The notes beneath the pieces are model-generated. The model saw only the letters and a program-made list of their open reading frames with translations. It had not been told where the DNA came from and searched no databases. A DNA stretch of 64,000 nucleotides from Isoetes taiwanensis (Eukaryota > Streptophyta > Lycopodiopsida > Isoetales > Isoetaceae): positions 310,001-374,000 of the forward strand of contig JAJEKV010000241.1 of assembly GCA_021234155.1 (NCBI GenBank), read 5' to 3'. This document shows positions 28,670-39,745 of the stretch, piece by piece (positions within the stretch are counted from its first letter, which is position 1; each line of letters begins with the position of its first letter). The translations under genes and the position numbers were made by a program.

Positions 28670-30080
28670 CTGAATAGAATAGAACAGAATAGAATAGAAT
28701 AGAATTGTTTTTATCGTCCACGGAGACCAATCGGCCTATGGGACCCAATACAAAAAGCGCAGCAGTCACATTACTGCCCGGATTAAAAAACCCCCGCTCC
28801 GAAGGGTTTTCGAGGAAAACCGCGTAAAACAATAAGGCTGGCCGACATCAATTAAATGGTTGATGGGGGCATATCGAGCCCTCAAGTCCGAATGTATGAT
28901 CCGAAAGTGAGCGCACCAAGTCTTGCCCAAGATTATCATGTGTAGCGGCTCATCGAGGTCTAATCAACCGAGCATAACGTGTCCGAACCGATCATATCTT
29001 TGGGCAGCTCCGAAAGTGTGACACTCATCCTCAACCCGGCTCCCGCGGCAGCGGTGACAAACCCTATCCCGACGTGGCTCCCCAATCCATCGACTGCCTC
29101 AATCCGGAGATGGTGGGCACTGTCGCGAATGGAGGCGATATGCCCGCTTTTTCATGGGCGATGTGAACATAGGTAGCGCCGTGGGCCTCGTTCTAATGTG
29201 GGATTTATGTGCTGCTTGTAATGTGCTATCTTGACTTGCTCCGAGCCCGGAATCCCAAAGCTTCTTTGGAGAAACAAGCATCAAAGTAACATCTCAGTAC
29301 GTCACGACCGCCTCTGTTTCTACGGATGCACATGTGCTCTGGACATTCCATCTAGTTATAGCCCTTTGCACTCTTTTATCCTTCCAACAATTCTTGAGTC
29401 GTTGTGGTCCCATTGCCCTTTGCATAAGCCAAGTCGCGGTGAGGCGATCATCATCCATATTTACCACCTTTCGGAAATAGACGATGTGTCTATCAAGGGT
29501 CGCGGTTGAAGTGGCGTGAAACCCGTCTCCCGCAACAAAATTTGATATGGGACCGTGGATTTCACCGAAAAGTGCCCGTGCTAAGAAGGCCTTTCGCACT
29601 GTTCTAAGTCGCCCAAGTAGCAAGGGACACCATTGGGCCCCGGACTTCAACTCCGCATAAAAGAAGAGCGGGCTCTACCAATACCCCCGAGCGGATGTGC
29701 CCGATGCCTCCAATCATATAGTTCTGCTCTGTGGTTATTGTTCTGCATTGCATAGAGTGCTTTCCAGCCTGCTGCTACACGCAATCTTATGGAAGTGTCC
29801 CAGCATAGTGTAGAAGGAAACTCCACTCCCAAATACTTGTAGGTGGGTGTCACCTCCACTTGTTGCCCTCGATAAGTGAATGAAGGGGGCCTTGGATGGC
29901 GCGAGGATGAGATTAGGACCACCTTGGTCTTGGCCAGATTGACCTTCATGTCTGTGGCCTGGCAGAATGTATCCAGAGCATCTAAGTGAGACTGCATATC
30001 CTCTGGAGTGTGAGCTAAGAGGTCAACATCGTCTGCATAGATGAGTTGTCTGATGACCTGATGGGTGAGCGGCCCATGAA
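28670..30080 (-). pseudogene. LINE fragment: end of reverse transcriptase to 3' tail
   Basis: Read right to left. The RT palm shows LIYADDVDLLAHT (YADD, about 30000-30035), LDTFCQATDMKVNLAKTKVV and YKYLGVEF. The frame then breaks into pieces. A Cys/His motif CHRCRGSRVEDECHTF at about 29010-29065 resembles the C-terminal zinc-like motif of plant LINE ORF2. The end shows GPIGRLVSVDDKNNSILF and runs into a tagaa/ttcta pentamer tail (28671-28705). It copies RNA into DNA at a nicked target. This copy is 5'-truncated and broken. Confidence 0.8.
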
Positions 30081-30099
30081 ATAGATGTAACCAAGTTAC

Positions 30100-30480
30100 C
30101 CAAAAATAGTTATCAGTAAAACATACACTATAGGCTATTATTTTAAAACGAGAAAAAAGGGATGAGAAAAAGGGGATTATGCCATGTAGCAAATGAGGAA
30201 AGAGGGAATTTCAGCTGAATGTGGCAGGGTATTATTTTCGAAAGGGGGGATTATGGTCGCAGGGTATTATAAAGGGGGAATTATGGTCAAATGTAACATG
30301 GTATTATCTTACAGATAAAGAAGAAGAAGAGATTTTAACGTCACGCCACAAGGGGGATAATGGTCAGATCTAAGAGGGTATTATTTTAGAAACGGGAAAA
30401 GGGGAGTTTATGGCCAAATGTAACAGGGTCTATCTTACAAATGAGGAAAAGGGGTATTATGGCCAAATACCCCGATTCCA
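30100..30480 (+). repeat. Degenerate G-rich repeats, right block
   Basis: Recurring phrases gggtattatttt, gggggattatggtc, aatgtaacagggt and aaatgaggaaaaggggta, about 45-60 bases apart, in the same orientation as the left block. Confidence 0.7.
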
Positions 30481-30599
30481 ATTTTTCACTTTATACCCCG
30501 TTATTCTACGGAAAAGGGGGTATTGTAGGCAATTTTGCGGGGTATTTTTTGGGGTATTAGAGCACTTTTTTCATTGTGTAGGCTACGTTCGTTGAATAG

Positions 30600-31547
30600 C
30601 CAGCAGGGAATGGAAAAAGCCAAAAAGGTTCAGCGATTTTGCAGGGCTTTAGAGAGAGGGATCTAAGCAATGTGACATGGCCAGATAGTTGTAGGCTAAT
30701 TTTGAATGCAGAGGAAGTCGATCTGCTGCGAGCTAGCTAATTCGAAAAATTGAAACGGATAAAAGAAAATGGAGCCACTGTTAGAAGATACTGGAAACAT
30801 CATGGGAGCATATGACAGATGCAGACAAATGCAGGTCAAAAAAGCAAGCCTGAAAAGGAGGCAATAGAAAAGGAGGTAACCTATCAGATGAAGAAACTAT
30901 TGAAGCATATGAAATCAGACAGGCATGATGAAATAATCGCACTAGACATCATGCATGCCACACAAGCTGCTAAGCTTGGTGTTGATCTAAGAAGTAGGTT
31001 ATACCATATTGATAAATAGCGAAAGCCAACATCATGGCTTATTACAGTAGCCAGAATAAATTGAATGCGCAGATGTTACATCAGTTTAACCAAGAAACTC
31101 AAGCAGTTAAAAGTAAAAATCTACTTAATTCACATTGTGCCAGAAGTTCCACAGTGAGAGCAAACAAGGGTGCTATCGCCCCAAACTATATCCAGCAGAG
31201 CTATGCCGCCCATTTATGTAGTATAACATTTGGTGGTATAACTGAAGAAGCAACATAATTGACTTGATGAAAAGGATCCTAATGAACTGAAGCAACCATT
31301 TGGGAACTCAAGCATACTGTATTTCTACTGCGGGTTCTATCCGAGTGCTTCCCAAATTGGTGCCCTTCATGTCTGTTTCATTCTGATAAGGCATAGCCAT
31401 GAATTACAAAAGAAGTAAAACTTTGCTGCAGAACAATGCAAAACCTCTAAAATTATGCTAACCCTTCTAAATGATGCTAATCCTTCAAAACAAAGAAGTC
31501 GACGGATTTGTCATTCCAAAAGTCATGCCAGGACAGGGCATGGTCAT
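30600..31547. other. Intergenic stretch with one unassigned short frame
   Basis: A 66-codon plus-strand frame at 30819-31019 (ends KLGVDLRSRLYHIDK) is helical and charged. It has no recognised family. It could be a gene relic. Confidence 0.3.
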
Positions 31548-31744
31548 TGGGTCATGGAGCGCAGTAAATATCGGACGCTGACATGTTATACCCACAGGCA
31601 TATCCGTGGTATATCCGTGTGCTTGACATGTTATAGCCACGCCCAAAAAAAATTACACGGCGTTTTTGTGGACTTAGCGGATTTTTTGCCATTTAAGGCT
31701 GGCTATAACATGTCAGCGTCCGACATTTACCGCGATGGGTCATG
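31548..31744. mobile_element. Mutator-like miniature element with 9-bp target duplication
   Basis: The element at 31557-31735 (179 bp) has imperfect terminal inverted repeats of about 33 bp: left GAGCGCAGTAAATATCGG, right (reverse complement) TCGCGGTAAATGTCGG, both followed by ACGCTGACATGTTATA. It is flanked by exact direct copies of TGGGTCATG at 31548-31556 and 31736-31744. A 9-bp duplication is typical of Mutator-like elements. An extra gacatgttata word lies inside. No coding capacity. Confidence 0.85.
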
Positions 31745-32014
31745 CCATGCCTACCTTCAAAGCAATCCCCAAACCCGACCTTGCTTTTTCTTTCATTGGG
31801 ATGTGGCGGTACGATTTAAAAAGTTCTGTATAGTATATTGAGGGGCAGAAAGATCTCCAAAGGGCGGGCCTCAACCATTTTTTTGGGCCGTCTTTTTCCT
31901 TAGATTAAAGATCCTTTGGTTCATAGATCTCCATGTCACATTTTTAGACACGTGGATAGCCTAAGGGGTTGGGCTGCTGCGCAAATAAGAAATTTTTTTT
32001 TTTTCTTTTCAATT

Positions 32015-32235
32015 TCACTTACTCGAAACAACTGTTTTGATTATGCGAAACACTTTTCATGTAAGCGTAATTCATTTTTTATTTAATAAATTAGCATACG
32101 CGAAATGAATTATTTCGCTTACGCGAAACACTTTTCACGTAAGCGAAAATTTAAATAAAAAAGAAGAAAAAAATTCGCTTACGCGAAAAGTGTAGAGCAA
32201 GCGAAATTAAAGTTTCACTTACACAAAATTTTTTT
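32015..32235. repeat. Cluster of short palindromes (TTCGCTTACGCGAA)
   Basis: The words ttcgcttacgcgaa, gcgaaacacttttca(c/t)gtaagcg and their variants occur about six times in alternating orientation, giving nested hairpins, for example 32125-32150. The surroundings are AT-rich. It is probably a foldback or MITE-type array, and boundaries were not resolved. Confidence 0.8.
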
Positions 32236-32621
32236 TCCCATCAGCAAGAAAAAGGATATAGGAAATACGTTTTTTTACCCCAAAATATGTATTTTTTTAC
32301 TTTATACATCCAGAATTTTTGATTTGTACGTACAGAACCTATCCCTATGCACTACCGAATTGTGTTTGTTTCGTCTCCGCTCTTGGAGCTCTCTCCGATC
32401 GATGCTAGTTGTTGCGACGGACAAGTGCTGCTTGCCGCTGGCGTAGCATTGCCTGTGGCCTGCACTGGGGCAGTGGCGGTATTTGGCAGCTTGATGGTGC
32501 AACTATGGGTGACCTTGACTGGCGTCATGCAGGCTGTTGGGCGTGTGGTGCTTGCTGCCTTGGCCTGTATGTCAGCCTCTCTTTTTTAGAGCTGGGAGCT
32601 CAGCTTTTGTTGGACTCGCTG

Positions 32622-33420
32622 CTATCTTGCTAGTTCATGCATACACTGTTGCAATTGCTCATGAGCTTCTGCATGGAGGCCCTTGCCTTGCTGGGTGACG
32701 GTTGGCCACAGCTCTTGCAATTTGCGATCTTCAGAAGGGGGTTGTGCTCGAGGTTCTGCAAGTGAGTGTGCAGGACATAGTTCATCTCTGGTGAGAGTAC
32801 TTCCCACGTCTTGACCTGAACTCTGGAGGGCTCTCAGCTGTGACTGGCTTTCTTGAAAGGCAGCCTGGACGGCTCGCATTATGGTGGTGGCCTCCTCAAC
32901 TTCTGATTGAAGGCGGGAGATGGTTGCCATGTCTCCCATTCCACATGCAGCCTGTCCTGTGTCATGGCTTCCATATGGTGGAGAGGAAGCCCACATGAGT
33001 CTGCAGGTCGGTGAGACCCTGCTTCTCCTATTGCTGCTCAAAGTGCACTAGCGGGGAGACCACCTTCCCACATTTGTGGATGGGTCTCCACTCGCCACTG
33101 CCGCTTCTCGTTGCCAACTATCTTCTGAGCATCTGGGGTACCAAGATCTACACCCCTTCTTTTAAGCCTGCAATTCGAGTCTTGTTATCCTCAATTCTCG
33201 CTTTCAGTTGCCTCAAGGCCTCAATCGGCACATAATTTGCCGTCAGATCTGAGCAGCAGTCAGCCCCTTCGCAGGCTGATCTTGTTGATTGGGCCTTTGC
33301 CCGTGCCTACTTCCCCATGGAAGAGGCCTCTCCCTTGTCCTTGTTGTCTGCTCTGGGCCATTTTCGTGGTGGCAACTTGCTCCTCCCAGGAGAGCTCGTC
33401 ATATGAGGGGGCATCAGGCT
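32622..33420 (-). CDS. Hypothetical coiled-coil protein fragments
   Basis: A minus-strand frame at 32622-33041 (139 codons) contains a heptad-like helix (LQSEVEEATTIMRAVQAAFQ). A further helical stretch (PIEALRQLKARIEDNKTRI) lies near 33150-33240 in another frame with stops. GC content is higher than in the neighbours, which suggests a captured or decayed coding region, perhaps a gag-like or host fragment. No family recognised. Confidence 0.35.
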
Positions 33421-33429
33421 AGAAAGGTG

Positions 33430-35012
33430 TCCCGAATAGGAGGATATGAAGAGACATAATGCATATTTCTTAAAGAAAAATGCAAATCAGAAGAAACACC
33501 AAATCTAAAAATATGAGAAGAATTTTGATGGAAACAAGTTAACTGTGTGAGAAGATCGCCTCTCTGAGAAGAAGGGATGAGCATAAAGTTGTGAAGAACA
33601 TAGAGCACTTCTATATTTATGGGTTTTCTAGATATTTAAATCTTTATGATTTTTAGCCATATAGAAAAATAGCATGAGAAAGCAACAAAAGACATGAAGA
33701 AAGAATAGAAGCAAAGAAAGGAAATTGAAGCTGGCAAGTAATCAATTTACGAGCGTGGAAGGTAGTGGACCTCTGAGCTTGTCGTATTAGAAACACAGGA
33801 CCATAAATTGCATGAATAATCAGGAATCATTACCTTCATCCTACTCCTAGTCTTGCTCTAAATAAACTCTAACTGTGATTTTAAACTCTGACCAATTGCA
33901 ATACTCAAAAAATGTTAGTAGTTGCAACTTTCTTTAATTCGAACAAATTTTCAAGTCAGTTTCAATAATTTTTATATCAAATCCTTTCGTACTTGGAACA
34001 ACTAAATATTCAGAAGTGAAAAGGTTATCTAGGAAGATTTGCTTGGTTATCTAGGAAGGTTATCTAAGAAGTGAAAAGATGATCCCTGTAAGAAACCGCA
34101 AATTAGTCTTGAACTTTGCTTCACAATTGTGTAGATTCTAGATTCTAGTATCCATTTGGAGCTGGAAAGGCTGGGATTCATATGGATGCCACTGAAGATA
34201 AATGTTGCACTCTTCAAATTTCTCAGCATTTGCAGCTATTCGAGCACGATATATTGACCTAATTAGACTTAATCAGCCATTACATTTGCTCTTGCCAGTA
34301 ATGGCATTATCATCCTTCATCCCGGAGGTTCTTGACAAATGAGATGAAATAAATCCTGCATCGTCACATCGATATGTACATCTTGACATGCTATGGTGAG
34401 TCCATTACTGTTAATATTTGTCCCTCGAAAACCCTTTGAACTAGGGGTTTTTCAGTTCTAAGCAGTAATGGGCTGCTTGTACTCTCTTTCTTGTAGGTTC
34501 CATAGATCTTATGGTCTCCGTGCACGATTCAATTCAATTCAATCCTAATTCCATAAAAATATTATGCTTCAAACTAGTTAGACTGACTGCTTCTGCCTCT
34601 TACAGCAATATTTTTTTGTACGAGGTAATTTTCATAAGGAGGGGTTTTATGTGCCGTAAAAAAGTGGAGGTAACACTGCCAGACGAGGCATCGTAGGTGG
34701 CGGGTCCACAAGTGATGCCAAGTGTGGTAGCGCTAATGAGATTGTTTAAGGAGTAAAGCCACTTGCCATGAAAATTACCAAGCATAATGTCATGTTTTTG
34801 CTCAAATTGCGCCACTTATCTACCATCTTGGCAGATTCCACCTAGCAATAATGGTAGAAAATGGACGTATGCATTACATTCCTATTATTGCACCAATAGT
34901 GGTGCCGTTTTGGGGGTATAAAATCCTTCTCAAGCCGTTATTTTTTATAAAATCCCAACATTAATGGTTAGTTTGATCATCTTTAATATACTTCATATAA
35001 GTCGATATGTTC

Positions 35013-35015
<3 letters not shown>
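33430..35015. other. Intergenic, no gene seen
   Basis: AT-rich, only short frames without recognisable features. Confidence 0.4.

Positions 35016-35049
<34 letters not shown>
35016..35049 (+). repeat. Poly(A) tract, 34 bases
   Basis: An uninterrupted A run. It may mark the 3' end of a retroposed sequence, but no duplicated target site was recognised around it. Confidence 0.7.
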
Positions 35050-35051
<2 letters not shown>

Positions 35052-35784
35052 ATTAGATTCTATTAACAAATTAAGGGGAAAATTAAAATTCATAGCTCAA
35101 CTTAATCAGTTTATGTCTTTGATGTAATGCAAGTAAAAACTCATTGCGAAACGCTTCGAGAAGAAATTAGAATCTAATAAGTTTGTTAGAACACACCACG
35201 TGCCTAATAAAGACGAGAGACGTACTATGACGGCATGTGGGGAAACAACTGCAAAGATCCTTGCTCTATAATTCGAGTGGTCTCTTAATATATTCAATGA
35301 GCAAGTAGGTCTTCAAGCCACAATCCCGACTTCATTCAATGTGACAGGGACTATTTTCACAAAATAACTTAAAGCAAGCTGTGTTATTATTTTTGTTGGT
35401 CGTGCGTTGAACTTTAAAATGGTATTCTATTCAAAAATTATATGCTTGGTCCAAAATTGATCTTGCTATTTAGAAATTAAGCTCTAGAAAGTGATTGGAG
35501 TCCCACACAACAAGCTCTAGAAAGCGACTCGAATGTGATATAAAACAAGTTGGCCATTGAGTGTGCATTTCATAAACAAATTGGTATATGGTTGACATTC
35601 ATTCATTCATTTTAAGTAGTAAAATCGAAGAACCACAATGCATGTGTGCACCTTTAGGGGATATGAGGGTTGACCAAAATGACAAAAAACTTCCCCCTAG
35701 CAAATAGAAGGCTGAATTCCTCTTTATTCTTAACAAAGATTAATGACCTTAATCCTACATTAGCTGATTTGGGTATGTACATCA

Positions 35785-37658
35785 TCATAACATCCTTATG
35801 TTTATATCAATTCTTGTGCCTTTCACATTTTCAAATCTCAAGGCAGCATATTGGAGATACTCCTCTGCAATAGCAGTATGCAAAGCAGATCCTATAGGCA
35901 AAACATCTTCGTCTAACTGAAAATAGGAGGAATGAACTGAATGAATAGCACCCTTTAATTCATTTTTTATTCCAAGGTTATACATGACGCCAGGGACGCG
36001 CTCTAAGTAGAAAGCAAAATCTTCAGATCCCATATGTGGCTTTCCTAATACAACTCTGTCAGCTCCAAGCAAATTAGATGCTACATCGTTCACCTGCTCT
36101 TGCAAGTTCTTGTCATTAATCGTGGGAGGATAAATTGGATGAGTACTTCCAGCAAAATCAACGCTGGCCGTGCACCTGTGCACACTGGCCTGATCTATAA
36201 TTACCTGCAAAACCCAAAGACAGAAATTTAAGTTTAATAATCTTAAAATGTCCAGCATGAAAACTAGAACGAACCAAACCTGTTTGATTCTTTCCTTGAG
36301 AAGCATGATCCCCGTCCTGGAAAAGCTACGGTAAGATCCTTTGATGCTGACTGAACTAGGAATTACGTTATATGTATCCCCTCCTCTGATTGATGTCACA
36401 GAGACCACCTGCCATGCATTACATAGATGAATAATAGATAGAACTAACTTACAGCAAAGGAGCGTTTACTAAACGATTACTTATTGCACAAAGTCTAGGA
36501 ATGCGCATTTTGTTATGCCAGATTAATGGTTGTAAGTCAACCAAATCGAATTAATAGACACTTTCGCTTGTGGGCATAGAATAATATTGTACATTGCCTC
36601 CTCCATGGCCTGACTGAGAAAGTTTCCTGTCCTCTAAATTACTACCACAGATTCTAGTAGTTTTGAAACTGTTCAAACGGAATGAGAGCTACTAAGTTAG
36701 AAGAAAATGAGATTTAAATACCTGGCCTTCAAGAGGATCAGTTTCGCGGGACACCAGATGTTGCAAGCTTGCTATAATGAAGGATGCTGCCAATATTGGA
36801 TCTGCAGTCTGGTGTGGAAGAGCAGCATGCCCTCCTTTTCCTTGTATAACTGCTTCAAAAAATCCACTTCCTGCCAATGCAGGCCCTGGACAAGATGCAA
36901 CCATCCCGGCGTCATATTCTGGATTGATATGTATTGCAAATATTGCTTCTGCCTGCCCAAGGGCGCCTTCGTCAATCATGCGCTTTGCCCCTGCATGGCC
37001 TTCTTCTCCTGGTTGAAAAATTAGTAAAACCGTTCCCTGCAAGTACGTAATGCCTAGACTGAAATTATTTGGATAGATTGAACACCACAAATTTTTCTAA
37101 GATAGTCAGATCAGATGTAAGAACCTGCAAAAGATGGCGCCGTTCAGAGAGCAATTTTGCAGCTCCAAGAAGCATGGCGACATGTGCATCGTGGCCGCAA
37201 GAATGCATTTTTCCATCCACTTTGCTCTTGTGATCCCATTCTACCAATTCCTGAAGATTTTATAATATAAATTCATGTTATAAAGCATACTAACAGCATG
37301 ACACTTTAAGAAAAGAACCAGGAACTCAAAACAGAAAGCTTACTTGCATTGGCAAAGCATCCATATCCGCCCTAAGGGCGACGAAAGGAGGATTGCCGGA
37401 ACCAATAGTAGCAACCAAACCGGTGTCAGCGATAGGCCAACGATAGGGAATTTGGAGCTTGTCAAGCTCCTGCCGGATCAGAGCACTAGTGTTCCATTCT
37501 TGAAAACCTAATTCGGGATGCTCGTGGATAGTCCGGCGGATCCATTTGATCCATTGGGCCATTGCCGGATCCCGAGCTGCTTCTAACAATTTGAGCGGCT
37601 GGGCAGAATGAGCGAAAACTAGGGAAAATAAAAGCGCCAACAGCCGGATGATCCACAT
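35785..37658 (-). CDS. ILL: ILR1-like IAA-amino acid hydrolase (M20 peptidase family)
   Basis: Five exons with canonical splice sites: complement 37344-37658, 37125-37250, 36722-37036, 36280-36408 and 35785-36204. I chose the ATG at 37658 because it opens a hydrophobic signal-like peptide ([19 protein letters not shown]). Metal and catalytic motifs: [12 protein letters not shown] (exon 1 end), [18 protein letters not shown] (exon 2), [14 protein letters not shown] (exon 3), [17 protein letters not shown] (dimerisation domain) and [17 protein letters not shown] (exon 5). The family releases free auxin or jasmonate from amino-acid conjugates, usually in the ER lumen. The C-terminus (INIRML) lacks the KDEL-type signal of several relatives. 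Length about 434 residues, normal for the family. No frame damage seen. Substrate specificity cannot be read from sequence. Confidence 0.93.
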
Positions 37659-37789
37659 TAGGCCTAGTGGGTTTTTTTTTTCCAGCCTATGGTGGTGCCC
37701 TATGTATGGCCTTTTCAAAATAAAAATATTATGTATTTCCCAAAATAAGATATAACAAATGCAAGCTCTGTGGCATTCTTTCGTCACAA

Positions 37790-39080
37790 ATTCGTCGTGA
37801 TTGTACTCTAGTGTCTTGGTACTTTGCTCTCATTTAGAGGATTCTTCGTATGCCAGATGAGACACGAACTAGATGTTGAGAGAGCCAATAGCACCTGCTG
37901 GCAATTGGAGTGATGGCGGTTGTATGTAATTATTTTAGTGTCGCTTGTTGTTTGTTTGTCCCAACTGTGAACCTTGTACATGGGTATTCCTTGCTTTTTT
38001 CCTTACATTTGCATCTTTCCTATTATCCTCCCAACAAAGAATAAAATAATGACAACAATGTGTTTTCAAAGAGGTCACATCCCTGAGATTGCTCCTTGAA
38101 GAAAGCTTGCCTATTTTATGCGCCCACATTTGTTTCTACTCAATAGGGCAATATGGCGCTTAAAACGTTCGTTGTGGTATGCCCATGCCCATGTGATCTA
38201 TATACTATAACATATGACATAACCCTGACTTTAGTGAGCAATATTGCTAGAAGAATATAGTAGAATAGATTGAATTGGACTAAACTATATTCTAATCTCT
38301 AAGAACAATCTACAGAACATGTCCAGATACTTCTACCACGTAAGGTCACATTAGATAATGGAAAGTAATAGAATATGTTTTATGTATGTGGGATCTATAC
38401 AATGGACCGTACAACCATTATAACTACTAAATTTTGAAAAATCCTTGTCCTCGAAGGTCGTTAACGGCAAATCCTTTGCAGTAAGAATGATTTTAGAAAG
38501 TAAAAAAATATAATAGACCATTCTGTGAAAATAAGTTCATTGCAGATCAAGAATTGCATCGGAGTTTATTAGTTTTTATGATATCTTAAAAGAGGTTACA
38601 TATTAGAATGTATTTAGATCGGATTTGATTTCATATGCATGATCTATGGTCTTGTGGTGACATGGACGTAGAAAAAGAATCGTCACAACTGCAGGATTGG
38701 ACATAAGAATAGATATGCAACTTTGTACGTATACTATAGAAACAATTATAGGGTGGTCTTGATTGTGAAGGTACAAGAGTTTAAGGTGTCAAGAAGGGTG
38801 CTGATAAGGGGATTGATTCTTTCAACCTATGCTTTGAATCTAGTTTTTGATAAACATAAGACCTCTTTTGTTGAAAGTTTTCTGGTTTCTACAAATCCAT
38901 CATCAGAATTCCATCCATCGAGCAATTGGATTGATATTCTAGGGATGGGTGAGCAGCATTGTTTTGGCCAATGTGGGCCTATGGTTTGTTTGCTTTTCAT
39001 GTGCGCTTTTATTTGATGTGGGCTATGGTTCGTTTTAGAGATCCCTAATTATGGTTTTAGAGATCTCTATTTATTGCAGG
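37790..39080. other. Upstream of the hydrolase gene, no second gene seen
   Basis: AT-rich. It contains the likely promoter side of the ILR1-like gene, but no TATA element or motif could be assigned with confidence. Confidence 0.35.
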
Positions 39081-39085
39081 ATGTA

Positions 39086-39157
39086 TGGCGGCATGGCCAC
39101 CGGGACCACATTCCGGTCGGTCCACACCGGAATGTGGTCCCGGTGGCAATGCCGCCA
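39086..39157. repeat. Near-perfect hairpin, 32-bp arms and 8-base loop
   Basis: Left arm 39086-39117 and right arm 39126-39157 are reverse complements with one mismatch. The arms read tggcggcatggccaccggga and onwards. The loop is cggtccac. It is GC-rich inside an AT-rich region. It may be a small foldback element or an inverted-repeat small-RNA source. Confidence 0.9.
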
Positions 39158-39680
39158 CAACATGGAAATTGGGACCATTGTTTTTTGGCGACTTTTTTTT
39201 CTAGCTGAGGCCTTGCGATTGGAGGCTATGGCGCATCTTCTGTCACATCTTCTGGCGCTCAGCAGCTATGGCACTGTTGAGAAAAAGCAAGCTATAGTGA
39301 TTTTTTTTTTTGCACATTCTTTAGCTCTTGAGTTGATCTTTCAGATGAATCGTTGTCTGCTTCTCCTTCTTTCAAAGGAAGCATCTTCGGCTTGAACTAT
39401 GCAGATGTGAAGCTGGCTATGGCAGAAACTGCTTCTTTCTAGGTTCCTTTGAGCTTCTTCATACCGTCCATGTCTTTTAATTTATGTCATTGTAACAGAA
39501 GCTCCGGCAATGACAACGGAAGCTGTCAATACTTGTTCTATTATAGGTAAGTAGGTATTTTGTTCTTAATCCCGTTGTTTCTTAGCAGATCTTTTGTCTG
39601 GATCCCAAGAAGTTTGGAGCTTCGTTTTGATGAGGAGATATGTCGCAGCCAGATTTTTACCATGATACTTTCTGGGATTT

Positions 39681-39745
39681 GTGGGTTCGAATCCCACAGT
39701 GGTAGTGCTCTAACCAGTAGTACTGTAGTAGTGCTCTAACCGGCT
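39681..39745 (-). mobile_element. tRNA-derived SINE-like fragment
   Basis: A canonical T-arm (GTGGG TTCGAAT CCCAC, 39681-39697) lies next to two copies of gtgctctaacc (39705-39715 and 39731-39741), the reverse complement of the A-box-like GGTTAGAGCAC. On the minus strand A-like and B-like boxes are in pol III order. A full cloverleaf cannot be drawn, so this is not a tRNA gene. Confidence 0.45.

Larger units (their letters stand above)
26523..30586. mobile_element. Possible composite element with inverted ends (~4.06 kb)
   Basis: The left end (26523-26566) gtagcacaacgaaaaaagtg followed by cctaaatcccc resembles the reverse complement of the right end (30537-30586): gtagcctacacaatgaaaaa then agtgctctaatacccc. 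Inside both ends are G-rich degenerate repeats. Between them lie about 1.6 kb without a gene and a LINE fragment. The ends are short and imperfect and no target duplication was found, so this is a proposal. Confidence 0.4.

Noticed and set aside
39681-39745. tRNA gene
   Set aside because: Only the T-arm is convincing. The acceptor and anticodon arms cannot be paired, so a SINE-like relic is more likely.
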